Below the pieces are notes generated by a model. That model was given only the letters and a program-made list of their open reading frames with translations. It made no database searches and was not told the DNA's origin. Shown one piece after another: positions 34,743 through 43,772 of a stretch of 50,659 bases of DNA (position 1 is the stretch's first letter; every line of letters begins with the position of its first letter). The position numbers were made by a program, and so were the translations under genes. Origin of the DNA: Clostridium tagluense (lineage in GTDB: Bacteria; Bacillota; Clostridia; Clostridiales; Clostridiaceae); contig NZ_BHYK01000030.1 of assembly GCF_003865095.1 (NCBI RefSeq), forward strand, positions 1-50,659, read 5' to 3'.

Positions 34743-36356
34743 TTAATTATTTCTATACTCAGATGGTGAAATTCCAAAATGTTTTTTAAAACAGTAACTA
34801 AAATAATTGGCTTCTGAATATCCAACTTTGTAAGCGATTTCAAAAGACTTCAACTTTGAGGTCTTAATTAACTCCTTTGAAGCATCCAATCTAATTTGAG
34901 TTAAATAATTTATAAAAGTCATTTTTGTTTCTTTTTTAAAAATAAAGCTAAAATAGGTTGGACTTATATATAGATAATTACAAAGACTATTAATTGTTAT
35001 ACTACTGTCACTATAATATTTATTAATATAAGCCTTTGTCTTTTCAACTAAAAGCGTGCAATTATCTTGCCTATCTTTTGTAATGTAGTTCCTTATTTTA
35101 ATAGATATATATTGGAACCAATTATTAACTTCATTTAAATCATTAAATTCGTATAGCTCCACGAATAAATTGTAATTTTCACCGAAAATATAGGTTAAAT
35201 CCACGTCTAAACTTTCCGCTGTTTTAATTATAGTTGTAAGTATTTCTAATAAATATATTTGAAAATGCTTAAAGGTGGCCTTTGCATTTATAAGCTCATA
35301 GAACAAACCATCTATTGTTTTAATAATTTCAATCTCTGTTCCTACTTTTATAGAACTTCTCAGGTCATGCTCCATAATTTCATCAAAAACTATTTTTTTA
35401 CTACTGCTTGGCTCTATATCTTCTATCCAAATGGTTCGATTGTTGCCCATGATAAATCTGTAGTCTAAGGCAAGAATAGCATTCTTATAAGAATCAGATA
35501 TATGTGAAACATCACATATAATTGTTCCAAGGCCAATGGTAATGGTAAACTTTAAATATTTTTCAATATTGTGTCTTATTTCCTCAAGGGTAGATTGAAG
35601 AGTATTAAAAATAAAACCTCTCTCCTCTTCCAAATGTGGACTAATTAATACAATCAATTCATTGTGTATAAATGCTATTCCTCTATTGTTTTTGGAAAGG
35701 ATTTCTTCTACTATATTAAGAGTTGCAAATTTATTCAAATCTACTTCATTACCATTATCATTTTTCTTGTCTTTATATTCAACTTTATTATCAATATTCA
35801 TAGCTGCCACAGCAAAGCGATTTCCATTTAAATTAATATTATAATTTTTACATTTTTCCTCAATTTCCTCTTTACTTGCCTTACTTGTAATTAGATAAAT
35901 AAGAAATTTCTCTTTTAAAATAGGCAAGCTTTTCACATAATGTTCTTTTAACGCTTCCATATCCTTTTTTTTCAACATTTCCTCATCAATTTGTGATTTT
36001 ACCCTTAAAAGTACCTCAATGAATTCTTTTGAACAAACAGGTTTTAGCGCATACAACGCGATATTTAAATTTACAGCCTTTTGTGCATATTCAAATTTAT
36101 CAAAACCCGTTAATATTATTATTTTAATGGCAGGAAATCGTTTTCTTAATTCTTCTGAGAGTTGAAGCCCATCCATAAAGGGCATCTTAATATCAGTTAC
36201 AACTACATCTGGAGTAAATTTCTCTGCCATTTCTAAGGCTTCTCTACCATTTTCAGCTTCTGCTACTAGTTCAAACCCATATTCCTGCCACTTTATTTTT
36301 TGTATTATACCTCTTCTTACTTCTTCTTCATCATCTACTAAAATTAATTTATACAT
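34743..36356 (-). CDS. yesN: YesN-type response regulator with AraC DNA-binding domain
   Basis: The protein has 537 residues. The receiver (1-120) has Asp8/Asp9, phosphoacceptor Asp55 in VVVTDIKMPF and Lys105 in ALKPV. A long middle region (about 150-400) resembles other YesN proteins. The C-terminus (about 430-537) is an AraC/XylS helix-turn-helix pair: ITINSLCNYLYISPTYFSFIFKKE, broken near 460, and KSFEIAYKVGYSEANYFSYCFKKHFG, broken near 510. It is the first gene of the sensor operon, with a GGGGGACA ribosome binding site. It is expected to activate mglB. Confidence 0.9.
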   Translation of the reverse strand: MYKLILVDDEEEVRRGIIQKIKWQEYGFELVAEAENGREALEMAEKFTPDVVVTDIKMPFMDGLQLSEELRKRFPAIKIIILTGFDKFEYAQKAVNLNIALYALKPVCSKEFIEVLLRVKSQIDEEMLKKKDMEALKEHYVKSLPILKEKFLIYLITSKASKEEIEEKCKNYNINLNGNRFAVAAMNIDNKVEYKDKKNDNGNEVDLNKFATLNIVEEILSKNNRGIAFIHNELIVLISPHLEEERGFIFNTLQSTLEEIRHNIEKYLKFTITIGLGTIICDVSHISDSYKNAILALDYRFIMGNNRTIWIEDIEPSSSKKIVFDEIMEHDLRSSIKVGTEIEIIKTIDGLFYELINAKATFKHFQIYLLEILTTIIKTAESLDVDLTYIFGENYNLFVELYEFNDLNEVNNWFQYISIKIRNYITKDRQDNCTLLVEKTKAYINKYYSDSSITINSLCNYLYISPTYFSFIFKKETKMTFINYLTQIRLDASKELIKTSKLKSFEIAYKVGYSEANYFSYCFKKHFGISPSEYRNN

Positions 36357-36467
36357 ATTGTCCCCCTATGCATTCATTGATAGCATTTTCTTAAATCTTA
36401 GTATTTCTTTTACTATAGCACTGGCAAATCTCCTACTTAAATAATCTTTTTAACTAAAATACAAAAA

Positions 36468-36504
36468 CAGACCACATACTAAAATTTATAAAGTATCTGG
36501 CCTG
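36468..36504 (-). terminator. Terminator of motAB
   Basis: Thirteen-base arms (36468-36480 and 36492-36504) with one mismatch and one wobble pair, followed on the minus strand by TTTTTG. It separates motB from the yesN promoter. Confidence 0.8.
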
Positions 36505-36598
36505 TTATTTTACGCAAGCTGTTTTATATATAATAAAAAACTTTACAAGGAATTTCACTCTACTTATAAAGCCGTAGTTAGATAATTAAATCATACTA

Positions 36599-37315
36599 TT
36601 ACTTAATTATGATTAGTTCTATCCTTCTGTTTTTTTCTCTATTTTTTTCTGTATCATTTGATACTATAGGTCTAAATGCTCCATATCCAGCCACTTCGAA
36701 GCTTTGTTCTTTTATTCGTTTATCTGGTGGAATTTCACTAGTTAAAAACTTTACTACACTTATTGCTCTAGCTGATGAAAGTTCCCAATTGCTTTCATAT
36801 TTGCCAGTTTTTATTGGTATATTATCACTATGCCCTTCTACTCTTATATTCTTATTATATTTTTTTAATACATCTGACATTTGTGTCAAAATAGCCTTAG
36901 CTCCTGGTTTTAATTCTGCACTTGCTGTGTCAAAAATCATATCATCTTTAAATCTAATTAAAACGCCTTTTGGTTGATTTTCAACTTCAATAGAAGATTG
37001 TAAATTTTTCTTGTCTACAATTTTTTTTACTTCCTTATAAATATTATCCATTTGTTGTTCTGCTGAGCCTACAATTGCAGCATTTTTATCCAATATGCCG
37101 TTACCTACGGATGGCTTAGCACCTGATTGTTGAGAAAAAGCGCCCATATTATTCAAAGAAGCTATAGCTTGCTTTGCCTTACTTTGATCAATAACAGCCA
37201 TGGAATATAATAGTACAAAAAAGCACATTAAAAGTGTAACTAAATCTCCATAAGTTGCAAGCCACTCATTATTTATACCCTCATCTTCTGTGTCAAAGTT
37301 ATTTTCTTCGTCCAT
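36599..37315 (-). CDS. motB: Flagellar motor stator protein MotB
   Basis: The protein has 238 residues. One transmembrane helix begins NEWLATYGDLVTLLMCFF, with the proton-carrying Asp24. A plug-like linker follows. The C-terminal OmpA-like peptidoglycan-binding domain (about 110-238) has RVEGHSDNIPI and NWELSSARAISVVKFL. The ribosome binding site AGGAGGCCCAGT precedes the ATG. It starts 18 bases after motA ends, forming the usual stator pair. An H+ or Na+ preference is not decided by the sequence. Confidence 0.93.
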   Translation of the reverse strand: MDEENNFDTEDEGINNEWLATYGDLVTLLMCFFVLLYSMAVIDQSKAKQAIASLNNMGAFSQQSGAKPSVGNGILDKNAAIVGSAEQQMDNIYKEVKKIVDKKNLQSSIEVENQPKGVLIRFKDDMIFDTASAELKPGAKAILTQMSDVLKKYNKNIRVEGHSDNIPIKTGKYESNWELSSARAISVVKFLTSEIPPDKRIKEQSFEVAGYGAFRPIVSNDTEKNREKNRRIELIIIK

Positions 37316-37333
37316 ACTGGGCCTCCTTACATA

Positions 37334-38116
37334 CTATTCTTGACTATTAACTTTTGCATCAATTGCTTCATTTTCTTTGTCGTTATAGAATGCCATTAAC
37401 TTTGTTTTTATAGTATTAGGATTTTCACCTGCTTGAATACTCATAAGTCCTTCAATTATCATTTCCTTTTGGTATATTTCGGCTGTTGTTTTAGACTTTA
37501 GCTTTTTTGACATAGGTAGAAAAACTACATTTGCTATTAAAGAACCATAGAATGTGGTAATTAAGGCAACAGACATTTGTGGTCCAATTGTGGAAGGATC
37601 TGATAAACTTTTCAACATGTTTACAAGCCCTATAAGAGTCCCTACCATACCAAATGCTGGCGCTAGTGATGCTCCCGTGTCCATTAATCCCCTGTTACTA
37701 CTATGCCTTTCAACTGTTCCTTTCAGCTTTATAGAAAGAACCCTCTTTATAGTTTCAGGCTCTGAACCATCTATAATCATCATTAAACCTGTTTTAATAA
37801 ACTTGTCCTCAATTTTAGGTATTTCTTCTTCTAAAGCCAAAAGACCTCCTTTTCTAGCTTTAGTAGACCATTCAACCAAACCGTTTATAATCTCAACTTC
37901 ATTTTTTCCCTTTTCTTTAAATACAATTCCAAAACATTTTACAAATTGCATTGCATTTTTCTTTCTGGCACTTAATAATAATGCCCCCGCCGTACCTCCT
38001 ATAACTATAAGTATAGATGGTATGTCAACAAAAGTTAAAATAGATCCACTTGTCAATATTCCAAATAAAATAAACCCCACTGCTAAAACCATACCTATAA
38101 GTGATATAATATCCAA
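37334..38116 (-). CDS. motA: Flagellar motor stator protein MotA
   Basis: The protein has 260 residues with four transmembrane helices (about 5-23, 27-46, 150-170, 180-200). The family region PAFGMVGTLIGLVNML and SLIANVVFLPMSKKLK are visible. The start codon is TTG at 38116, preceded by AGGAGGG at the right distance. It is first of the motAB pair, followed 18 bases later by motB and then a terminator. Together with the soluble chemoreceptor at 46 kb it supports flagellar motility. Confidence 0.92.
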   Translation of the reverse strand: MDIISLIGMVLAVGFILFGILTSGSILTFVDIPSILIVIGGTAGALLLSARKKNAMQFVKCFGIVFKEKGKNEVEIINGLVEWSTKARKGGLLALEEEIPKIEDKFIKTGLMMIIDGSEPETIKRVLSIKLKGTVERHSSNRGLMDTGASLAPAFGMVGTLIGLVNMLKSLSDPSTIGPQMSVALITTFYGSLIANVVFLPMSKKLKSKTTAEIYQKEMIIEGLMSIQAGENPNTIKTKLMAFYNDKENEAIDAKVNSQE

Positions 38117-38481
38117 AGCTATTCCCTCCTAATTTATGTAAATATTATTAGTTTTTACTTATATATTCTCCTAGATAAATATTCAATTAAAATTAAGAGC
38201 ATTATATGTAATTGAAAAAATAATACACATTCCCTTTATTATGCAAATTTCTCTATAAAATTCTCACCAAATCTCTTAGAAAAACAAGTTTATTGTCTAA
38301 AAAAAACATTTATGCCTTTTTATTTTTAGCAATTATTATTATATCAAAATTTACATAAAAAAACAACCAATGGAAGAAAAAAAGGTGATCATTTTATTAT
38401 CAGCTTTTTATGTGAATTCTGTTAAATACTATTATAATCTATTAACTAAAGTTATAAATTTCTTAAGTTTATCTTAAATAA

Positions 38482-38511
38482 AAATAATCCTCCCAAATGG
38501 TAGGATTATTT
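38482..38511. repeat. Hairpin in the motA-NSS intergenic gap
   Basis: Ten-base perfect arms (38482-38491 and 38502-38511) with a ten-base loop. The U-run is better on the minus strand (AGGATTATTTTTATTT). It lies in the 810-base gap 38117-38926, where no gene was found. The gap also holds the NSS leader and its promoter. What this hairpin would terminate on the minus strand is unclear. Confidence 0.4.
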
Positions 38512-38634
38512 AATATCTACTACATTTGATATGTTTAAGAATTTGAAAATAAGATATTCAATCAAAAAAATGGTATAACTATAGTTAAATGTGAGAAAAT
38601 TGAAGGAAACAGTTTTTAACATTTCATTTTTCTG

Positions 38635-38663
38635 TTGATTTAATAATATATACATGGTATAGT
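38635..38663 (+). promoter_or_regulatory. Promoter of the NSS transporter leader
   Basis: TTGATT (38635-38640) and TATAGT (38658-38663) are 17 bases apart. The transcript would start near 38670, at the beginning of a structured leader of about 255 bases before the NSS start codon. Confidence 0.65.
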
Positions 38664-38670
38664 ATTAAAA

Positions 38671-38828
38671 ATGCTGGAAAAGCTATTGTTTATAGAGAAT
38701 AGCCTTAAAGTTGAAAGTTAAAATCCAGTATAATTTTTTAGGATTATTCTATCAAAATTAGAGTTATAAATTTAAATAGTATCGCGGACATCTTTTCGCG
38801 TCATAGTGAAAAGACATGTCTGTTTTTT
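38671..38828 (+). promoter_or_regulatory. Structured leader with terminator: candidate riboswitch or attenuator
   Basis: A closing stem P1 pairs 38671-38678 with 38724-38731 (eight pairs, one wobble). Inside it, GCTATT (38682-38687) pairs with AATAGC (38698-38703), leaving the A-rich joining stretch CTTAAAGTTGAAAGTTAAAA. A terminator follows: GACATCTTTTC (38787-38797) with GAAAAGACATGTC (38808-38820, two-base bulge) and TTTTTTT. I do not recognise the aptamer. AGTATCGCGG at 38778-38787 faintly recalls a T-box core but lacks the conserved GGUGG. Confidence 0.55.
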
Positions 38829-38926
38829 TATATTATTTTAGACTATTGTACCAAATATAAATTTGATCCCTTCAAATAGTTTTTACCGACAACTGTTTAA
38901 TTAAATATAAAAAGGAGTGATATGTA

Positions 38927-40300
38927 ATGGAGGAGAAGAATAAAAGAGAAACATTTTCAACAGGGTTTGCAGTTTTTTTTGCAACATTGGGTTCAGCAGT
39001 AGGTCTAGGTAACATATGGAAATTCCCTTATTTAATTGGGACAAATGGCGGAGGAGCGTTTCTCTTAGTGTACCTTTTATGTGTTGTGTTAGTTGGTATT
39101 CCAATTATGTCATGTGAATTTTACATTGGTAGGAAGTCTAGAAAAAATGCAGTGGGAGCTTTTAAAAAGTTAAATGCTTCTAAAGGCTGGAAAACTATTG
39201 GATTTATGGGAGTAGCTTCAGCATTTCTAATCGCATTTTTTTACAGCTCTGTTGCTGGGTGGGTTTATTCCTATGTTTTCAAAGCAATAAAGGGTGATTT
39301 TGCTGGAGTTACTTTGGTTACAGCCAACACAAAATTCATGTCCACTTTAGTTGGACCACTATCTCCAATTGTATGGCAGTTTATAGTTCTCTGCGTGGTT
39401 TCGATAATTCTAATTGCAGGAGTTAAAAATGGAATTGAAAGAATAACAAAAACGCTTATGCCGGTATTATTTATATTAATTCTTATCTGCGATGTAAGAG
39501 CATTAACACTTCCAGGCGCATCTCAAGGCTTAAAATTTTTATTCCATGTTGATTTTACGCAGTTAACTGGACCTGTAATACTCGCTGCTCTTGGTTTAGC
39601 ATTTTTCAAATTATCATTAGGAATGGGAACAATGCTTACTTATGGAAGTTATTTTACACAAAGTAATAATATGATAGCAACTTCAGCAAAAGTTGCACTA
39701 TCTGACTCTTTAATTTCCATACTGGCAGGGATTGCAATATTCCCCGCTGTATTCTCCTTTGGTTTGACACCCAGTGAAGGTCCTGGCCTTCTATTTAAGA
39801 CCATACCACTTGTATTTTCAAAAATACCTTTTGGTAGTGTATTATTGGTAGCATTTTTCTTTTTAACTGCTATTGCAGCTACAACAGCAATGATTTCTAT
39901 GATTGAAGTTCCAGTTGCGTATTTTACGGAAGAAAAGGGTATTGGTAGAAAGAACGCAGTATTACTTACAACCAGCATAATGATGGTGGTTGGAATACTT
40001 GCAACATTATCGGCTCATCCCACAAGTGTCCTTGGTAATATTCATATACTAGGGCAAAGAGGATTTTTCGATTCCTTCGATTTTATATCTTCTAATATAT
40101 TACTCCCAATAGGAGGACTTTTGATAGCAATTTACGTTGGATACTTTGTTAAAAAAGAAGATTTTAAACTAGAGCTATCAAATCAAGGAACCTTAAATAA
40201 TGACCTCGTTCTAAATATTATATATATATTTATTAAATTTATATCCCCATGCCTTCTTATTATTGTTTTTTTTAATTCAATTGGAATAATTAAATTATAA
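38927..40300 (+). CDS. Sodium-dependent amino acid transporter (NSS/SNF family)
   Basis: The protein has 457 residues. The first helix has the NSS signature FATLGSAVGLGNIWKFPYL, which carries the Na+ and substrate-binding loop. About eleven transmembrane helices are visible. The strongly conserved GGGAFLLVYLLCVV follows at helix 2. Bacterial members import amino acids such as Trp, Tyr or other hydrophobic ones with Na+. Substrate is not set by the visible motifs. An AAGGAGTGATA ribosome binding site precedes the ATG. The attenuator-like leader suggests it is regulated by availability of its substrate or a related metabolite. Confidence 0.88.
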   Translation: MEEKNKRETFSTGFAVFFATLGSAVGLGNIWKFPYLIGTNGGGAFLLVYLLCVVLVGIPIMSCEFYIGRKSRKNAVGAFKKLNASKGWKTIGFMGVASAFLIAFFYSSVAGWVYSYVFKAIKGDFAGVTLVTANTKFMSTLVGPLSPIVWQFIVLCVVSIILIAGVKNGIERITKTLMPVLFILILICDVRALTLPGASQGLKFLFHVDFTQLTGPVILAALGLAFFKLSLGMGTMLTYGSYFTQSNNMIATSAKVALSDSLISILAGIAIFPAVFSFGLTPSEGPGLLFKTIPLVFSKIPFGSVLLVAFFFLTAIAATTAMISMIEVPVAYFTEEKGIGRKNAVLLTTSIMMVVGILATLSAHPTSVLGNIHILGQRGFFDSFDFISSNILLPIGGLLIAIYVGYFVKKEDFKLELSNQGTLNNDLVLNIIYIFIKFISPCLLIIVFFNSIGIIKL

Positions 40301-40320
40301 ATAAAAGCTATGTAAGTTAA

Positions 40321-40348
40321 ATGAGCCTCAATAATTATTGAGGCTCAT
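40321..40348. terminator. Bidirectional terminator between NSS and PD40 genes
   Basis: Twelve-base perfect arms (40321-40332 and 40337-40348) with a four-base loop, 20 bases after the NSS stop and just after the end of the converging PD40 gene. Confidence 0.8.
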
Positions 40349-40353
40349 TATAT

Positions 40354-41706
40354 CTAATTAAATGTATAAATATCCAAACTTTCTTCTAGCTTGCAATGCC
40401 CATAATACCAACTATACTCATCTAATTTAATAGCTTTTGCTATACATTCCTCTTTATTTCCTTTTAGTCTAAATAGAGAAATCATATTTTCACCAGTCTT
40501 TCTAGCGAATACAATGCCTGATCCCTTAGAAATATAATTAGGCGCAAAATCAAAATTATTCCCTTTGGTTATTTTTTCTACATTTTTAGTTTTTAAATCT
40601 ACAGTATATATATTATGTGGTGCCTTTAACCACTGCTCAGCATCACTACTGGCAGGAGAAGCTGAGTATATAACTTTTTTTCCATCTGGTGAGAAAGATG
40701 GGGTCATTGTAACCATACCTTTAGCCATAATATTGTATGGGTCATTAGTAGTAGATATCATTTTCTCTGGTAAAATAGGATTGAATATTCCATTTGTTAC
40801 ATCTACCGTTCCTATAGTTTTGTTAACATTCATATCTCTTACGCCACCATTATTAACCACAGGCCTCTTTCCATCTATAGGATTTATAGCTAAATTATCT
40901 TTATAAGCTAACGCATATACTTGTTCACTATTAAAAGGTGTAAACTTATTATTTTTCACATCATACACTCCAAAAGGAACTCCATCAGCGTTTGTTGATC
41001 CAGAGCGAACTCTGCACCATATATAAACATAAGCTCCATCCTTTGAAACTCCGGCAGCCCTAGGTGCTAAACCCATATCTCCTGTTTCATCATTCCAAGG
41101 CTTAGATTTTACTATTAAACTTTCCTTAGCTAAATCTAACTCATATCTTATAAGTCCTTTTGGTTCAATATATTGACCATCATCCTTTGTGTAATGTCTA
41201 TATACTTCTGCATATATATTTCCCTTTTTATCACTTACCATATCTTCATAATATTCTTCACTTTTAATATAAATAGAAGATTTTTGGGTTTTTAAATTAA
41301 ACCCACTAAGTCCACCCTTTTCTGCTGCGTATACTAAATCAGTATTCTTTCCCCAGGCATAACTTACCACCTTGTCCGCAACTTTAATAGGTTTTTTCTG
41401 TCCTTTTATTAAGTCAATTTCAGCTATATAAAGATTTTCATCTTTTGTATAAGCAACATTTACCCCATCCGGCGAAATAGTAGGATTTTTAAATACTCCA
41501 TCCTTATCTACTAATACTTCCTTGTCTGATTTGGATAAATTCACTGCCCATAAACTCTTATCCTTAACCATTACTGCAAAATCATTGGAATTTTTATTTT
41601 CTTTTGTTTTACCTAGCGCAGTACCTACAAACGCTCCTGTAACTATTACAACTACTGCTGTTGTTAAAGCTATTAAATTTACCAATCTTTTAGGCTTTTT
41701 AATCAT
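40354..41706 (-). CDS. Membrane-anchored PD40/TolB-like beta-propeller protein
   Basis: From the ATG at 41706 (MIKKPKRLVNLI), after AAAGGAGAGAG, the protein has 450 residues. One N-terminal helix (about residues 10-31) anchors or exports it. PD40-type repeats are visible as NPTISPDGVNVAYTKDENLY and TPSFSPDGKKVIYSASPAS. WD40/TolB-like propellers usually bind peptides, proteins or sugars. There is no Tol-Pal system here, so the name TolB would be misleading. It stands alone and converges with the NSS gene. Its function is not known. Confidence 0.75.
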   Translation of the reverse strand: MIKKPKRLVNLIALTTAVVVIVTGAFVGTALGKTKENKNSNDFAVMVKDKSLWAVNLSKSDKEVLVDKDGVFKNPTISPDGVNVAYTKDENLYIAEIDLIKGQKKPIKVADKVVSYAWGKNTDLVYAAEKGGLSGFNLKTQKSSIYIKSEEYYEDMVSDKKGNIYAEVYRHYTKDDGQYIEPKGLIRYELDLAKESLIVKSKPWNDETGDMGLAPRAAGVSKDGAYVYIWCRVRSGSTNADGVPFGVYDVKNNKFTPFNSEQVYALAYKDNLAINPIDGKRPVVNNGGVRDMNVNKTIGTVDVTNGIFNPILPEKMISTTNDPYNIMAKGMVTMTPSFSPDGKKVIYSASPASSDAEQWLKAPHNIYTVDLKTKNVEKITKGNNFDFAPNYISKGSGIVFARKTGENMISLFRLKGNKEECIAKAIKLDEYSWYYGHCKLEESLDIYTFN

Positions 41707-42129
41707 TCTCACTCTCTCCTTTCCACTTCTCGCTGATATAACCTCAGTGTAGTAATTAGTTTTGCCTCTTTTATCTATTTTTAATATTCCTTTTTTTCAC
41801 AACCCTACAAGTAAGAGTTAACTCCATATTTGATTTCCATTTCAACTTCTGAAATTGTGGGGTTACTATTTTCTATAATATTACTCCATTATATACAAAT
41901 TGTATTATAACCTTATACTACAATTTATATATAATAATGTCAATATATTGTTTTCATTAATAAACTTAACTAACCTTAGATATCTGCAGGCATTATTAAC
42001 AAGTTATTGTAATATCTAGATCCTTATTTTTAATTTCCTTTCTCCAATTTCAGAAAAAATATTTTAGTATTTAATGTTGCATTTTGTATATTACGTATGT
42101 TAAAATAATTTTTGGAAAACATAAAAAAA

Positions 42130-42217
42130 TTTGGATACGTTTGCATAGAATATTCATAATATTGCATTTATCAGTATATTATAATAATAATTTTTCTATG
42201 TTGAATAAGTATCCGAA
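42130..42217 (+). promoter_or_regulatory. POT gene upstream region with inverted repeat around TATAAT
   Basis: TTTGGATAC (42130-42138) and GTATCCGAA (42209-42217) are inverted copies with one mismatch. They bracket a TATAAT at 42180-42185. The arrangement suggests operator pairs around the POT promoter. The region is part of a 524-base divergent gap (41713-42236) that also holds a partial CodY-like sequence near 42046 (four mismatches), not called as a site. Confidence 0.4.
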
Positions 42218-42236
42218 AAATTAAGGGGGATTTATC

Positions 42237-43649
42237 ATGGCTACTGCTACAAACACCCAACAGCAATCATTAAATAACAGACAAAGTTATCCTATTGGAT
42301 TCTGGTTCATCTCATTGTTACAAATTTTTGAGAGATTCAGCTACTATGGTATGAGAGGACTTTTAATACTATATCTTGCGACATCAGCGGTTAAAGGCGG
42401 ATTAGGCCTTGACACAGCAACTGCATCTTCACTGTATGCTAGTTTCACTATGTTTGTTTATTTTGCCCCACTGGCAGGAGGTTATGTAGCAGACAATTTT
42501 TGGGGGAAAAGAAAAACCTTCTTTATCGGATCACTATTTATAGCAGGTGGAATGTTCGCACTCTTTGCTGCACACGGAAAAACAATGGTTCTTGTGGCAC
42601 TTGGACTTATGATCATTGGTAATGGATTTTGGAAACCGAATATTACATCTATAGTAGGAGACTTTTATGGAAACAACGATCCTAGAAAAGACGGAGCCTA
42701 CTCGATTTTCTACACATTTATCAATATTGGTGCTTTCTTTGCGCCACTTATATGTGGTACTCTTGCAGAAAAAACTTTTGCAGTTACAAAGGGAACAGAA
42801 GTGATAAGCTATGGTTATAAATATGGTTTCCTTGCAGCAGGAATAGGGATGCTTATAGGAACACTTCTTTATATTTTATTTGCCAAAAAAGCTCTTGGTG
42901 ATGTTGGAGCATTTAATAAGGAAGTTGCTGTTAAAAAAGCACAAGCTAAAAAAGCTTCCACTCAGGCTAAGAAAGGCGCTTTAACAAAAGATGAAAAGAA
43001 AAGCGTTATTGCAATTTTCATTCTTTCTTTCTTTGTAATTATTTTCTGGGCAGGATTTGAACAAGCTGGTTCAAGCTTAACAATTTACACAAATGATTTT
43101 ATAAACAGAAACGTAGGTGGTTTTAAAGTACCTACAAGTTGGTTCCAATCTATAAATCCCTTCTTGTGTGTTGTTCTTGGCCCTCTTTTTGCAATGCTCT
43201 TTGTACGACTTGCAAAAAGGCCAAAAGGAGACATACCCACTGCAACTAAAATGGGGTATGGCTTAATTCTACTGGGTATTGGTTTTGCACTTATGGTTGG
43301 TGCAGCAATGGAAAGAGGTAATTCAACTAATGCAGCAATTAAAGCGAATATCCTTTGGCTTATAGGTGCATATACATTGCACACCGTTGGAGAAATGTTC
43401 TTATCTCCAGTTGGACTTTCAATGGTTAGTAAACTTGCACCAAAGCAAATTGCAGCTCTTATGATGGGAGTATGGTTATTTGCCACAGGTATGGGTAACT
43501 ATATTGCAGGTATGGCTGCTGCCTTTGTTAAAACTTGGGGCGGACTTCAGGTATTTGGTTTCGTAACGGTAGTAACAATTGCTTCCGGCGTATTGCTTTG
43601 CTTCCTTAGCCCACTTTTCGACAAAGTAATGCGTGCGAACAAAGCATAA
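42237..43649 (+). CDS. POT/PTR family di- and tripeptide transporter
   Basis: The protein has 470 residues and about fourteen transmembrane helices. The PTR family motif is recognisable as LLQIFERFSYYGMRGLLILY, and FYTFINIGAFFAPLICG is the second family signature. The usual ExxER(F)xxYYG proton-coupling motif has Gln in place of the first Glu (QIFERF). A Lys-rich cytoplasmic loop near residues 225-260 separates two halves. It has a strong AAGGGGGATTTATC site before the ATG and a good terminator after. It is expected to import small peptides with H+. Confidence 0.9.
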   Translation: MATATNTQQQSLNNRQSYPIGFWFISLLQIFERFSYYGMRGLLILYLATSAVKGGLGLDTATASSLYASFTMFVYFAPLAGGYVADNFWGKRKTFFIGSLFIAGGMFALFAAHGKTMVLVALGLMIIGNGFWKPNITSIVGDFYGNNDPRKDGAYSIFYTFINIGAFFAPLICGTLAEKTFAVTKGTEVISYGYKYGFLAAGIGMLIGTLLYILFAKKALGDVGAFNKEVAVKKAQAKKASTQAKKGALTKDEKKSVIAIFILSFFVIIFWAGFEQAGSSLTIYTNDFINRNVGGFKVPTSWFQSINPFLCVVLGPLFAMLFVRLAKRPKGDIPTATKMGYGLILLGIGFALMVGAAMERGNSTNAAIKANILWLIGAYTLHTVGEMFLSPVGLSMVSKLAPKQIAALMMGVWLFATGMGNYIAGMAAAFVKTWGGLQVFGFVTVVTIASGVLLCFLSPLFDKVMRANKA

Positions 43650-43675
43650 TTGATAATTATATAAGCAATATATTT

Positions 43676-43716
43676 AAGAAGGTTTCCCTTTAGTAAAAAG
43701 GAAACCTTCTTTTTAT
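43676..43716 (+). terminator. Terminator of the POT transporter
   Basis: Twelve-base perfect arms (43676-43687 and 43700-43711) followed by TTTTATTTTT. Confidence 0.9.
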
Positions 43717-43772
43717 TTTTACAAAAGTAACTATTTTAATATCTTATCAAGGAGGTTCTCAAGTTTCATTTC

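Noticed and set aside
38385-38475. Plus-strand GTG-started small ORF (about 30 residues, hydrophobic) before the NSS leader
   Set aside because: The ribosome binding site is poor, there is no recognisable toxin or peptide motif, and AT-rich gaps often hold such frames.
42040-42060. CodY-like box upstream of the POT gene (CAATTTCAGAAAAAA)
   Set aside because: It has four mismatches to the 15-base consensus in an AT-rich region and lies about 190 bases from the gene.
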